Assembly: GCA_001725415.1 (NCBI GenBank)
Contig: MEGH01000026.1
Coordinates: 1-64,000, forward strand
Length of the DNA: 64,000 bases
Source: Pseudonocardia sp. SCN 73-27
Lineage (GTDB): Bacteria; Actinomycetota; Actinomycetes; Mycobacteriales; Pseudonocardiaceae
Direction: 5' to 3'
Below, in pieces: positions 36,342 through 45,188 of this stretch; the stretch's first letter is position 1; each line of letters opens with the position of its first letter. The position numbers and the translations under genes are program-made. The notes under the pieces were generated by a model. The model saw only the letters and a list, made by a program, of their open reading frames with translations. It had not been told where the DNA came from and did no database searches.

Positions 36342-36961
36342 AACGCCGTCGTCCGGTCCGCTGCCGGGCGTGCCTCCGCCTCCGGCGTGCCCGCCGCCAC
36401 CGATGCGCGGAACCAGTCGTCGCTCGCCGCCGTCAGGAACGCGACCCCGTCCCGCGACGTCGACCACGCCTCCGCCTGCTGCGGGTCGACGCTCGCGCCC
36501 GACGCCAGGTGCAGGGCCAACCCGTACAACCCCAGGTCCCAGCCCAGCCCCACCGCGCCCGGCCCGAACATCGCCCAGCGCTCGTCGTCGACGTGCGCGA
36601 TGTGGTCGATCGTGAGCCGCGCGTGCTCACCCTCCGCGTCGACCGCGACCTCGATCCAGCTCACCTCGCCGCCGTACTCCCACGTCGCGGCGAACGAACG
36701 CGGCGCGTCGCACCGCTCGATCGTGCCGTTCGCGTTGCCCTCCAGCCGGTAGCTGCCGCCGACCTCCAGCTCCCCGCTGACCGGCAGGAACCACCGCGGA
36801 ATCCGCTCGATGCTGGTGCAGGCATCCCACAGGTCCCCGGCCGACGTCGCGTAGACCCGGCTGATCGTCACCACCCGTGCCTCACCCGCCTCCAACCTCC
36901 GCCCGCCGACCTCACGCCGCACCGCGCTCACCGCGTGCCGCACGTCCGTCGCGTCGCTCAC
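36308..36961 (-). CDS. SRPBCC (AHSA1-like) protein, ArsR-linked
   Basis: 217 aa. Typical AHSA1/CalC-type START-like fold: TISRVYATSAGDLWDACTSIERIPRWF, GGSYRLEGNANGTIERCDAPRSFAATWEYGG and LTIDHIAHVDDERW. Such proteins bind hydrophobic small molecules and are very often paired with an ArsR regulator, as here with a 4-base overlap. The GTG start lies in the ArsR stop. The extra C-terminal ~50 residues are less typical. Ligand unknown. Confidence 0.82.
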   Translation of the reverse strand: MSDATDVRHAVSAVRREVGGRRLEAGEARVVTISRVYATSAGDLWDACTSIERIPRWFLPVSGELEVGGSYRLEGNANGTIERCDAPRSFAATWEYGGEVSWIEVAVDAEGEHARLTIDHIAHVDDERWAMFGPGAVGLGWDLGLYGLALHLASGASVDPQQAEAWSTSRDGVAFLTAASDDWFRASVAAGTPEAEARPAADRTTAFYTGAEPPAES

Positions 36962-37290
36962 CGCTGTCTCCGTTCACGTTTGCCGCGGGCGATCTCCGTC
37001 GCCAGCGCGTCGAGATGGGGGGTCCAGAACCGGCGGAACCGGTCGAGCCACACGTCGACCTCCTGCAGCGCCTCGGGTCGGACGGCGTACAACCGCCGGG
37101 TACCGACGGCCCGCACCGTCGCGAACCCGTTTTCCCGCAACACCTTCAGATGCTGCGACACCGCGGGCTGCGAGATGCCGAACTCCTCCCGGACCGTCGC
37201 CGTCACCTCCCCGGCGCTCAGCTCGCCGTCGGCGATGAGCTCGAGGATGCGCCGCCGGACCGGGTCGCCGAGGACGTCGAACGCATGCAC
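36958..37290 (-). CDS. ArsR-family repressor paired with the SRPBCC gene
   Basis: 110 aa. The winged helix-turn-helix is complete (DVLGDPVRRRILELIADGELSAGEV, FGISQPAVSQHLKVLRENGFA, VRAVGTRRLYAVRPEAL). It has no Cys, so it is probably not a metal sensor. It belongs to the ArsR group that co-occurs with SRPBCC ligand-binding proteins. The GTG start lies ~23 bases from the palindrome CTTATATAAG, a likely autoregulatory site. Confidence 0.88.
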   Translation of the reverse strand: MHAFDVLGDPVRRRILELIADGELSAGEVTATVREEFGISQPAVSQHLKVLRENGFATVRAVGTRRLYAVRPEALQEVDVWLDRFRRFWTPHLDALATEIARGKRERRQR

Positions 37291-37312
37291 GCCGCGACTC
37301 TAACAGTGCGCA

Positions 37313-37322
37313 CTTATATAAG
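37313..37322. promoter_or_regulatory. CTTATATAAG palindrome, candidate ArsR operator and promoter
   Basis: An exact 10-bp AT-rich palindrome stands out in a GC-rich surround, 23 bases upstream of the ArsR start. It contains TATATA/TATAAG that can act as a -10 region on the minus strand, so repressor binding would block the promoter. Confidence 0.55.
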
Positions 37323-37610
37323 CGAGAGACGATCGATTGCTCAGCGCGAGAGGGTTCGAGCGCTCGACGCGAAGGGTGGCGGAGCGCGGCCTGCGGCGTG
37401 CCGCAGCTCTGTGAGTGCTCCACGCACTTTCTTCGACCACCACGCAGTCTCCGAGGGCCTCGCCCACGCTGCAGGGCGCGCGTCGACGAGGAACCCGCGC
37501 GGTGACGGGACAACCGGCGCGGCGGGAGCGGATGTGCACATGGCCCCGATCTGTCCACAGCGAGCGGGATCGGGCTGTCCGGCGGGTCGCGGAGTGGCCA
37601 TCGTCGCGGG
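37323..37610. other. Gene-free stretch between ArsR and the AbiEi-like gene
   Basis: 288 bases without a supported gene. Short frames exist on both strands but have no ribosome sites or recognisable protein. Apart from the ArsR promoter at its left edge I see no clear repeat or hairpin. Confidence 0.4.
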
Positions 37611-38507
37611 GTGGACGTGTACGGACTGACCAGTAGAACCACCCTGCGGGCCGCGGGGATCTCCGACGACGAGTTGGCCCGGTGGTGCGCCCGGGGCGAT
37701 CTCGTGCGGATCGCGCGCGGCTCCTACCTCCCGGCGGCCGCAGCCGACGGGCTCGACCCTGCTGCGCGGCACGCACTCGAGGTCCGGGCGGCCCTGGAGC
37801 GGCTGCGGGTCCCGGTCGCGGCGAGCCACGTCTCGGCCGCGGCGCTGCACTGTCTGCCCGTCTGGGACCTGCCCCTGGACCGGGCGCATCTGATCCGGCT
37901 GGCTCCCGGCTCGGCCCGCCGCTCGGCACGACTGCACGTGCACGGGGCATCCCTCGCCGACGACGAGGTCGACCTGCTCGACGGCTGCCGGGTCACCTCC
38001 GTCGCCCGGACCCTCGTCGACATCGCCCGGACGGTGCCGTTCGAACAGGCGATGGCCGTCACCGACGCTGCGCTGCGCGCCGGTCTCGTCGCGCCCGTCT
38101 CACTCGCCCACGCGCGGGAGAGGGCCCGGCATCGGGCCGGCGCGACGGCCGCGGGTCGTGTGATTGCGTTCGCCGACGGTCGTGCCGAGAGCGTGGGGGA
38201 GTCGCGCAGCCGAGTGGCGCTCCGACGGCACGGGCTGCCTGTGCCGGAACTTCAGTGGGACGTGCGCCGTGGCGGCCGGCGGATAGGGCGCGTCGACTTC
38301 GGCTGGCCGGCCCTGCGGACCGTCGGCGAGTTCGACGGTCGCACGAAGTACTCGGGTGCCGACGCCGCCGAGGTGGTGTGGGCGGAGAAGCGCCGCGAAG
38401 ATGCGCTGCGTGCCGAGGGGCTTCGCGTCGTGCGCTGGACCTGGGCCGACCTCGCCGACTTCGACGCCATCGCCGCTCGCCTGCGCTCCGCGTTCGCGGC
38501 GTCCTGA
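37611..38507 (+). CDS. AbiEi-antitoxin-like N-terminus with DUF559/Vsr-like nuclease-fold C-terminus
   Basis: 298 aa. Residues ~5-60 (GLTSRTTLRAAGISDDELARW, LVRIARGSYLPAAA) look like the winged-helix domain of type IV AbiEi antitoxins. The C-terminal third (GRRIGRVDFGWPALRTVGEFDGRTKYSG, AEKRREDALRAEGLRVVRWTWADL) resembles the DUF559/Vsr restriction-endonuclease-like fold, with Asp, Glu and Lys in the expected order. No AbiEii nucleotidyltransferase toxin gene is adjacent. Such proteins occur in many copies in actinobacteria; function unknown. The GTG start has GGGG upstream. Confidence 0.7.
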   Translation: MDVYGLTSRTTLRAAGISDDELARWCARGDLVRIARGSYLPAAAADGLDPAARHALEVRAALERLRVPVAASHVSAAALHCLPVWDLPLDRAHLIRLAPGSARRSARLHVHGASLADDEVDLLDGCRVTSVARTLVDIARTVPFEQAMAVTDAALRAGLVAPVSLAHARERARHRAGATAAGRVIAFADGRAESVGESRSRVALRRHGLPVPELQWDVRRGGRRIGRVDFGWPALRTVGEFDGRTKYSGADAAEVVWAEKRREDALRAEGLRVVRWTWADLADFDAIAARLRSAFAAS

Positions 38508-39209
38508 CCGCGTGGGTTTCCCGGTCGCGGCCCAGGTTCCTCGGTCGCGGCCCAGGTTCCTCGGTCGCGGCCCAGGTTCCTCGGTCGCCGCGCAGGGCTA
38601 CCCGTCGCCGCGCGAGTTCGGCCGTCCGAGTCATGGCTGCAGGCCGTCGTTCGGCCGTGAAAGGTGCGCGGCGACGGCAGAAGCTGTGCACCGCCCGATC
38701 TCGGAGCCGGTCCGCGTCGGCTGTGCGGGCTCGTCGGTCGCCGCGCGGGTTTCCCGATCATCGTGCCATACGGAACGGCAGCGGCATCGCTGCAGACGGC
38801 CGTCCGGCCGGGGAATCTGCGCGGCGATGGGAGAAGCTGCGCGCTGCCCGGTAGGCGGTTCGTTGCGTCCGGCTCCGCATCGTCCGCGCGGGAGCGGTCG
38901 CGGGGGAGCCTTGGTCGCGCGGGGGCCTTGGTCGCTGCGCATGTTTCCTGGTCGCGCGCAGGTGTCCCGGCCGCCGCGCGAGTTCGGTAGTCGGCAGCGC
39001 GGCGACAGGCTGCTGTCCGACCGTGAAAGGCGCGCGGCGTGGGCTCGCCGGCCGCCGCGCAGGTTGAGGCTCAGCACCCCGGGCGGCGCCCGCGGGTCGG
39101 CGCAGGACAGGCACGGGTCCGGGCCGGGGAAGGGGTGCGGGCGGGCGTGAACGAACGGTCGATACGCTGATGGCTTCCTTATTCGGGACTCTTCCTGGAG
39201 ATATCTGCC
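38508..39209. repeat. Non-coding repeat block upstream of glyS
   Basis: 700 bases with no credible gene. It opens with a 20-bp tandem repeat, CGGTCGCGGCCCAGGTTCCT, in three perfect units (38522-38581) and one decayed unit to 38601. Degenerate copies of a longer unit follow near 38590, 38745 and 38967; each starts TCGCCGCGCGRGTT-like and ends in GCGCGGCGAYGG-AGAAGCTG-like sequence or a relative. The units read like decayed duplications. The glyS promoter must lie at the right end, with GATACGCT at about 39155-39162 as a weak -10 candidate. Confidence 0.65.
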
Positions 39210-40607
39210 GTGGCCAGCAAGCCGACTTCCGCCAAGATCGAGACCATCGTCGCGCTCGCGAAGCGCCGCGGATTCGTCTTCGCCTCCGGTGAGATCTACG
39301 GCGGTACCCGCTCGGCGTGGGACTACGGGCCCCTGGGCGTGGAGCTGAAGGAGAACATCAAGCGGCAGTGGTGGCGGTCGATGGTCACCGGCCGTGAGGA
39401 CGTGGTGGGTCTCGACAGCTCGGTGATCCTGCCGCGTCAGGTGTGGGTGGCGTCGGGTCACGTGGGTGTGTTCAACGACCCGCTGGTGGAGTGCCTGAGC
39501 TGCCACAAGCGGTTCCGGGCCGACCAGCTGGCCGAGGAGTACGTCGAGCGCACGGGCAAGAACGCGACGGAGGACGACCTGTCCGACGTCCCGTGCCCCA
39601 ACTGCGGCACCCGCGGCCAGTACACCCCGCCGCAGGATTTCAACATGATGCTGGAGACGCACCTCGGTCCGGTGAAGACCGAGGAGGGCCTGGCGTACCT
39701 GCGCCCGGAGACGGCTCAGGGCATCTTCGTGAACTTCCTGAACGTGCAGACGACGTCGCGGAAGAAGCCGCCGTTCGGCATCGGCCAGATGGGCAAGAGC
39801 TTCCGCAACGAGATCACGCCGGGCAACTTCATCTTCCGGACGCGTGAGTTCGAGCAGATGGAGATGGAGTACTTCGTCGAGCCGGGCACCGACGAGGAGC
39901 TGCACCAGTACTGGATCGACGAGCGCACGCGCTGGTACACGGACCTGGGTATCGACCGGGAGAACCTGCGGCACTACGAGCACCCGAAGGAGAAGCTGTC
40001 GCACTACTCGAAGCGGACGGTCGACATCGAGTACCGCTTCGAGTTCTCCGGCCAGGAGTGGGGCGAGCTCGAGGGCATCGCGAACCGGACGGACTTCGAC
40101 CTGACGACGCACTCGAACCACTCGGGTGTCGACCTGTCGTTCTACGACCAGGCGTCGGGCACCCGGTACCGGCCGTACGTGATCGAGCCGGCGGCGGGTG
40201 TGGGCCGGTCGATGATGGCGTTCCTCATCGAGGCCTACACCGAGGACGAGGCGCCGAACGCGAAGGGTGGCGTCGACAAGCGGGTCGTGCTGCGGCTCGA
40301 CCGTCGGTTGGCGCCGATCAAGGCGGCGGTGCTCCCGTTGTCGCGGAACGCGGATCTGTCGCCGAAGGCGCGTGACCTGGCGGCGGCGCTGCGCAAGAAC
40401 TGGAACGTGGAGTTCGACGACGCGGGCGCGATCGGGCGCCGTTACCGCCGGCAGGACGAGATCGGCACGCCGTTCTGCATCACGGTCGACTTCGACACGC
40501 TGACCGACCAGGCGGTGACGATCCGCGAGCGGGACACGATGTCGCAGGAGCGGATCGCGCTGGACCAGGTCGAGGCCTACCTGGCGGCGCGCCTCCTCGG
40601 CTGCTGA
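39210..40607 (+). CDS. glyS: Glycine--tRNA ligase (alpha2 type)
   Basis: 465-aa class II synthetase. Motif 2 and 3 regions are intact: [25 protein letters not shown] and the C-terminal [19 protein letters not shown] zinc-type pair of CxxC clusters (CLSCHKRF ... CPNCGTRG) lies at residues ~95-135. The C-terminal anticodon-binding domain starts near residue 360. The length fits the actinobacterial dimeric enzyme. The GTG start follows CTGGAG. No T-box leader is visible upstream. It is followed by a 13-bp GC-rich hairpin. Confidence 0.96.
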   Translation: MASKPTSAKIETIVALAKRRGFVFASGEIYGGTRSAWDYGPLGVELKENIKRQWWRSMVTGREDVVGLDSSVILPRQVWVASGHVGVFNDPLVECLSCHKRFRADQLAEEYVERTGKNATEDDLSDVPCPNCGTRGQYTPPQDFNMMLETHLGPVKTEEGLAYLRPETAQGIFVNFLNVQTTSRKKPPFGIGQMGKSFRNEITPGNFIFRTREFEQMEMEYFVEPGTDEELHQYWIDERTRWYTDLGIDRENLRHYEHPKEKLSHYSKRTVDIEYRFEFSGQEWGELEGIANRTDFDLTTHSNHSGVDLSFYDQASGTRYRPYVIEPAAGVGRSMMAFLIEAYTEDEAPNAKGGVDKRVVLRLDRRLAPIKAAVLPLSRNADLSPKARDLAAALRKNWNVEFDDAGAIGRRYRRQDEIGTPFCITVDFDTLTDQAVTIRERDTMSQERIALDQVEAYLAARLLGC

Positions 40608-40612
40608 CGGTT

Positions 40613-40641
40613 CTGGGGGGCCCGCCGAGCGGGCCCCCCAG
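40613..40641 (+). terminator. GC-rich hairpin terminator of glyS
   Basis: CTGGGGGGCCCGC and GCGGGCCCCCCAG pair perfectly (13 bp) around CGA, six bases after the glyS stop. No T-run follows, as is common for actinobacterial terminators. Confidence 0.75.
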
Positions 40642-40653
40642 GCCGAGGAGCGC

Positions 40654-40802
40654 GCTGAACAACTCGGACCTACTGGCGCAACGCCCAGGCGGCACCCTCG
40701 CGGCGTTGGGCAGGTGCGCCGATGCAACAGCGGTATCGGCGCACCTGCCCGCCTTGCGATCGCACCATCTGGAGCCGCTCGCTACGGCCGGAGTTGTTCA
40801 GC
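40654..40802. repeat. 149-bp nested inverted-repeat element between convergent genes
   Basis: The terminal inverted repeats GCTGAACAACTC (40654-40665) and GAGTTGTTCAGC (40791-40802) are perfect over 12 bp. Inside lies a perfect 16-bp hairpin, GGGCAGGTGCGCCGAT / ATCGGCGCACCTGCCC, around an 11-base loop. The element fills almost the whole space between the glyS terminator and the next stop codon. It could be a miniature mobile element or a large two-sided terminator. No clear target-site duplication is seen. Confidence 0.6.
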
Positions 40803-40808
40803 ACCCTC

Positions 40809-41810
40809 CTAGACGGCAGCCGGGAACAGCCGGTCGACGATGTCGCGCATCGTCACCAGCCCGACGGTCCCGTCGACGGACACGAGCGCGAGGTGCGCCC
40901 GCTTCTCCCGCATGGTGCCGAGCGCGGCGTGTGCGGTCTCGTCACCGGAGATCGTCAGCACCGGACGCATGAGCGTCCGGGCGGTGGAGCCCGCGGGCGC
41001 GGCGAGCGCGTCGCGGACGTGCACGACCCCGACGGCCGCCCCGTCGTCGAGCCCGCCGTCGCGGACGACGAGCCGTAGGTGCCCGCTCTCCCGGGAGACG
41101 GCGCGGATGCGGGCGGCGTCGTCGCCGGCGTCGACACCAGAGAGGCCGGTGCGCATGAGCTCGCGCAACGGCGTCCGGTAGATGTCGAGCGCGGTGACGA
41201 TCTGGGCGCGGCGGTCCTCGTCGAGCGCCCCGGCGCGGGCGGAGTGGGTGACGAGCTCGCGCAGGTCGGCGGGGTCTCGGCCGGCCCCGACCTCGTCGAC
41301 GGGGTCGACGCCGACGGCGCGCAGGCAGCGGTTGGCCAGCCCGTTGAGCACGATCAGGACGGGCCGGGTCACCCACATGAATGCGCGCATCGGAAGCGCG
41401 AGCAGCGTCGCGGAGCGTTCGGGGTGGGCGATGGCCCAGGACTTGGGCGCCATCTCGCCGACGACGAGGTGCAGGAACGTCACGATGATCAGTGACAGCA
41501 CGAACGCGAGGACGCCCGCGGTGGCCGAGGGCAGGCCCCAGCCGGCGAGGACGGGTTCGAGCGCCTCGTCGACGGCCGGTTTGGCGACGGCACCGAGCCC
41601 CAGCGTGCACAGGGTGATACCGAGCTGGGAGCCGGCGAGCAGCAGGGAGAGGTCCCGCGCGCTGCGCAGGGCGGCGCGGGCGGACGCGGACCGTTCCGCG
41701 GCCTCCTCGAGCCGGTAGCGGCGGGCCGCGACGAGCGCGAACTCGATCGCGACGAAGAACGCGGACAGGGCGATGAGTCCGATGGAGACGACGATCGTCC
41801 AGGTACTCAT
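40809..41810 (-). CDS. CNNM/HlyC-type membrane protein with CBS domains, no CorC domain
   Basis: 333 aa. DUF21 membrane domain (~1-190: four helices, SQLGITLCTLGLGAVAKPAV, VVGEMAPKSWAIAHPER) followed by a CBS pair (~205-330). The terminal CorC domain of related proteins is missing. It is the second gene of a pair with the longer paralogue at 41884. Tandem CNNM-like pairs of this kind are common in actinobacteria and may form a heteromeric Mg2+/Co2+ transporter. ATG start. Confidence 0.85.
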   Translation of the reverse strand: MSTWTIVVSIGLIALSAFFVAIEFALVAARRYRLEEAAERSASARAALRSARDLSLLLAGSQLGITLCTLGLGAVAKPAVDEALEPVLAGWGLPSATAGVLAFVLSLIIVTFLHLVVGEMAPKSWAIAHPERSATLLALPMRAFMWVTRPVLIVLNGLANRCLRAVGVDPVDEVGAGRDPADLRELVTHSARAGALDEDRRAQIVTALDIYRTPLRELMRTGLSGVDAGDDAARIRAVSRESGHLRLVVRDGGLDDGAAVGVVHVRDALAAPAGSTARTLMRPVLTISGDETAHAALGTMREKRAHLALVSVDGTVGLVTMRDIVDRLFPAAV

Positions 41811-41883
41811 CGCCCGCCCTCGCTGACGCTCGGTCGGCGCTTCGCGCGGACGTTGTGCCGATGACCCGCGCGCTGACGCTCGC

Positions 41884-43281
41884 TCATCGCAGGCCCTCCT
41901 CGGCAGCGGAGGACACGGTGTGGTCGACGACGGACGAGCTCGACAGCCGGAGCCGGACCGAGGCCGGCACCCGCCGCTCCACCCGCTCGACGACGGCGTG
42001 CAACGTCACGACGGGTTCGTCCTCCTCGGCGCCGGGCTCGTGCGGCAGGACGATCGCCACCTCGTCGCCGGTTTCGGGGAGCCGTTGCAACGCAGAGACG
42101 ACGAGCCCGCCGACGGTCTGGTGGTCGCCCTCGGGCAGGGGGTGGTCGAGGAGGCGTTCGACCTCGTCGACGTGGAGCGCGCCGGGCACGGTCCAGACGC
42201 CCTCTCCCACGGTGGGGACGTCGATGCCGGCGGGGTCGTGCTCGTCGGTGATCTCCCCGACGAGCTCCTCGGCGACGTCCTCGACGGTGACGACGCCGGC
42301 GAGGCCGCCGTACTCGTCGAGGACGCAGGCGAACTCCTCCCCGGCCGAGCGCAGCTCGGCGAGCACCGCGGGCAGCGGCAGCGAGTCGGGGACGAGCAGT
42401 GCGGGCCGCATGATCTCGGAGACGCGGACGGTGGTGGGGTCGCGGTCGGTGTCCTCGAGGGCGAGGACGTCGCGCAGGCAGACGACGCCGGCGACGTCGT
42501 CGGGGTCGTCGCGCAGCACGGGCAGCCGGGAGTGGCCGGACGCCATGGTGGTGACGAGGTCGGCGACGGTGGCGTCGGCCTGCACGGTGGTGACCCGCGG
42601 GCGCGGGATCATGGCGGCGAGGACGTGCCGGTCGGTGAAGTCGAGGACACGGTCGAGCATCGTCGAGAGGTCGACGGGCAGTGCTCCGCTGTCGCGGGAC
42701 TCGTCGATGATCGCCTCGAGGTCGCGCGGGGTGGCCGCGTGCTCGACGTCGTGGACGGGTTCGATGCGCAGCAGCCGCAGGAGCAGCTCGGCGGCCTTGT
42801 CGAACAGGTGCACGAGCCAGCCGAAGACGGCGAGGTAGATCGACGTCGACAGGGCGAGGGCGCGGGCGACGGGTTCGGGCCGGGCGATGGCGAGGTTCTT
42901 GGGAAAGAGCTCGCCGAACACCATCTGCACGACGGTCGCGAAGAGCAGCGCGAACACGGTGCCGATGACGATGCCGACGCCGGTGGGGACGCCGACGCCG
43001 CCGAGGAGCTCGCCGATGCCCTCACCGATGAGGGGTTCGGCGACGTAACCGACGAGCAGGCCGGTGACGGTGATGCCCAGCTGGGCGCCGGAGAGCATGA
43101 AGGAGGTGCGGCGGGTGATGCCGAGGGCGCGTTCGGCGCCGGTGTCGCCGGTGGCGGCGCGGGAGCGCAGCCGGGCCCGGTCGACGGCCATGTAGCCGAA
43201 CTCCTGGGCGACGAACCAGCCGGTCGCGGCCGTGATGACCACGACGACGACGATGCCGAGGAGGATGGTGAGAACGGTCAT
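41884..43281 (-). CDS. CNNM/HlyC-type membrane protein with CBS pair and CorC domain
   Basis: 465 aa. DUF21 domain (~1-190, SGAQLGITVTGLLVGYVAEPLI, VFGELFPKNLAIARPEP), CBS pair (~205-335, MIPRPRVTTVQADATV, VLDEYGGLAGVVTVEDVAEELVGEI) and a CorC_HlyC domain to the end. Probable divalent-cation (Mg2+/Co2+) efflux protein. I used the ATG at 43281; another ATG six codons upstream (43299) is possible. The gap to the next gene (41811-41883) has a repeated GAGCGTCAGCG motif but no terminator, so the two are probably cotranscribed. Confidence 0.87.
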   Translation of the reverse strand: MTVLTILLGIVVVVVITAATGWFVAQEFGYMAVDRARLRSRAATGDTGAERALGITRRTSFMLSGAQLGITVTGLLVGYVAEPLIGEGIGELLGGVGVPTGVGIVIGTVFALLFATVVQMVFGELFPKNLAIARPEPVARALALSTSIYLAVFGWLVHLFDKAAELLLRLLRIEPVHDVEHAATPRDLEAIIDESRDSGALPVDLSTMLDRVLDFTDRHVLAAMIPRPRVTTVQADATVADLVTTMASGHSRLPVLRDDPDDVAGVVCLRDVLALEDTDRDPTTVRVSEIMRPALLVPDSLPLPAVLAELRSAGEEFACVLDEYGGLAGVVTVEDVAEELVGEITDEHDPAGIDVPTVGEGVWTVPGALHVDEVERLLDHPLPEGDHQTVGGLVVSALQRLPETGDEVAIVLPHEPGAEEDEPVVTLHAVVERVERRVPASVRLRLSSSSVVDHTVSSAAEEGLR

Positions 43282-43450
43282 CGGGGACCGTCCGGGCATG
43301 CGGGGGAGCGTGAGGGCAGACGCCTGCGGGCGCCGCCGGTACTTCGGGGAAGGTCCATGGTCCTGTCTGTCGGAAGCCGGGATCGGATGGGTCCGGCGAG
43401 GGCCGTCACAACGAGGACGAACTGGACAGCCCGCGAGTTCCCGAAGCGAT

Positions 43451-43466
43451 GATGACATCCGTCATC
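43451..43466. promoter_or_regulatory. GATGAC-N4-GTCATC dyad upstream of the ABC/two-component operon
   Basis: A perfect 6+6 bp dyad, 58 bases before the ATPase ATG in the 242-bp divergent gap. NarL-family regulators of the DesR type bind such short dyads, and the operon ends with a gene for one. Candidate site for autoregulation. Confidence 0.45.
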
Positions 43467-43523
43467 GGTGGGGCGTGACGTCCGCTCCGGGAATGCGCGG
43501 GGTTCACCCGCGAGAGTCGGGTC

Positions 43524-44447
43524 ATGACGACGACATTCGACGGGGCGGCGGTGCGGATCGCGGGCCTGGCGAAGAGCCACGGCCAGGTCCGCGCCGTCGA
43601 CGGCCTCGACCTGACGATCGCGCCGGGCGAGGTCGTGGCGTTGCTGGGTCCGAACGGGGCCGGGAAGTCCACGACGATCGACGCCCTGCTGGGCCTGACC
43701 CGGCCGGATGCCGGTGAGGTGGCGTTGTTCGGCCGGTCGCCGCGGGAGGCGATGACCCGCGGGCTGGTGGGGGCGATGCTGCAGTCGGGCGGGTTCCCCG
43801 AGGACATCACGCCGGGTGAGCTGGTGCGGCTGTCGGTTGCGCTGTTCCCGGACCCGTTGTCGTCGGCGGAGGTGCTGCGCCGCACCGGGATCGCCGACGT
43901 CGCGAGGCAGCGGTTCGGGCGGTTGTCGGGTGGGCAGAAGCAGCGGGTGCGGTTCGCGGTCGCGTTGGCGTGCAACCCGGATCTGCTGGTGCTCGACGAG
44001 CCGACGGTCGCGATGGACGTGGCGGCGCGCCGGGAGTTCTGGGCGTCGATGCGCGAGTTCACCGCGGACGGCCGCACGGTGCTGTTCGCGACGCACCACC
44101 TGGCGGAGGCGGAGGAGTTCGCCGACCGGGTCGTGCTGCTGCGGGCGGGCCGGGTGGTGGCCGACGGGTCGGTGGCGCAGGTGCGGGCGCTGGCATCGGG
44201 GCGGGTGGTGTCGGCCGTCGTCCCGGGCGCCGACGCGGCCGATCTGGCCGCGCTGCCGGGCGTCACCGGCGTGGCCACGATCGGCCCGCGAACCCGGCTG
44301 ACCTGCGACGACTCCGACGCCGCGCTGCGGGCGCTGCTCGCCTCCCACGCGGGCGCGCACGACGTCGAGGTCACCGCCCACGGCCTGGAGGACGCGTTCG
44401 TTGCCCTGACGGCCGAGAACGCCGACACCGTCCCCGAAGGAGTCTGA
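43524..44447 (+). CDS. ABC transporter ATP-binding protein of a regulator-linked exporter
   Basis: 307 aa with Walker A GPNGAGKST, signature LSGGQKQRVRFAVAL, Walker B LLVLDEP and H-loop ATHH. A ~80-residue C-terminal extension is typical of ABC-2 partner ATPases. It is the first gene of an operon with an ABC-2 permease, a DesK-type kinase and a NarL-type regulator, an arrangement often found for export of membrane-active compounds or lipid stress response. The ATG start lies close to GAGAG. Confidence 0.92.
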   Translation: MTTTFDGAAVRIAGLAKSHGQVRAVDGLDLTIAPGEVVALLGPNGAGKSTTIDALLGLTRPDAGEVALFGRSPREAMTRGLVGAMLQSGGFPEDITPGELVRLSVALFPDPLSSAEVLRRTGIADVARQRFGRLSGGQKQRVRFAVALACNPDLLVLDEPTVAMDVAARREFWASMREFTADGRTVLFATHHLAEAEEFADRVVLLRAGRVVADGSVAQVRALASGRVVSAVVPGADAADLAALPGVTGVATIGPRTRLTCDDSDAALRALLASHAGAHDVEVTAHGLEDAFVALTAENADTVPEGV

Positions 44448-44452
44448 ACCGC

Positions 44453-45178
44453 ATGGGTGTCCTGCTCGCGTCCGAGGTGCGCCGGATCGTCCGCTCGCCG
44501 CGGTTCCTGATCTTCACGGTCGGCTTCCCGGTCGTGTACTTCCTGATCTTCTCCGGCCTCTACGCCACGGGCCCCGATGCCGCCGTGGTGACGGTCGTGC
44601 TCATGCTGAACATGGCCGCGTTCGGCGCGATCTCGGCGTCGATCAGCACGGGTGGGCGGGTCGCGGTGGAGCGGGCGGTCGGCTGGAACCGGCAGCTGCG
44701 GCTGACCCCGCTGCCCGGCTGGGCCTACCTCGTGGTGAAGGCCGGGGTGGCGATGCTCGTCGCGCTACCCGCGCTGGTCCTGACGTTCGCCGTCGCGGCA
44801 GCGTTCAAGCACGTCGATCTGTCGCTGGTGCAGTGGCTGCGGGTCTTCCTGGCCGCGTGGCTCGGGGTGCTGCCGTTCGCCGCGATCGGGCTGCTCGTCG
44901 GCACGATGGCGACGCAGGACTCGGCGCAGAGCATGTCGACGGTGACGATGCTGGTGTTCAGCCTGCTGGGCGGTGTGCTGATCCCGGCCCAGGTCCTGCC
45001 GGCCGCGATGGCGACCGTCGCGCACCTGCTGCCCAGCTATTGGCTCGCCGAGGCCGCGCGCGACCAGCTGTCCGGCGGCGGCGTCCCGTTGCAGGGGGTC
45101 GCGGTGATGCTGGTCTGGCTGCTCGTCACCGGTGGGTTGGTGGCCGTGCGGTACCGACGCGACGCGCTGCGGGTCTAG
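44453..45178 (+). CDS. ABC-2 type permease of the regulator-linked exporter
   Basis: 241-aa membrane protein with six hydrophobic segments and the usual ABC-2 features: an amphipathic start SEVRRIVRSPRFL, SISTGGRVAVERAVGWNRQLRLTP between helices 2 and 3, and LIPAQVLPAAMATVAHLLPSYWLAE near the C-terminus. It starts 5 bp after the ATPase stop, with GAAGGAG upstream. Its TAG stop forms part of a -10-like box for the kinase gene. Confidence 0.9.
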   Translation: MGVLLASEVRRIVRSPRFLIFTVGFPVVYFLIFSGLYATGPDAAVVTVVLMLNMAAFGAISASISTGGRVAVERAVGWNRQLRLTPLPGWAYLVVKAGVAMLVALPALVLTFAVAAAFKHVDLSLVQWLRVFLAAWLGVLPFAAIGLLVGTMATQDSAQSMSTVTMLVFSLLGGVLIPAQVLPAAMATVAHLLPSYWLAEAARDQLSGGGVPLQGVAVMLVWLLVTGGLVAVRYRRDALRV

Positions 45179-45181
45179 CGT
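45176..45181 (+). promoter_or_regulatory. TAGCGT -10 box before the kinase gene
   Basis: TAGCGT includes the permease stop codon and ends 7 bases before the ATG at 45189, which supports that ATG over the GTG at 45180. An internal, leaderless promoter for the two-component genes is possible. Confidence 0.35.
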
Positions 45182-45188
45182 GGACGAC

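Noticed and set aside
38522-38601. CRISPR-like array from the 20-bp repeats
   Set aside because: Units abut directly without spacers and no cas genes are present; it is a simple tandem repeat.
39150-39209. T-box leader for glyS
   Set aside because: No T-box sequence, specifier loop or terminator/antiterminator pair is visible in the upstream repeat block.
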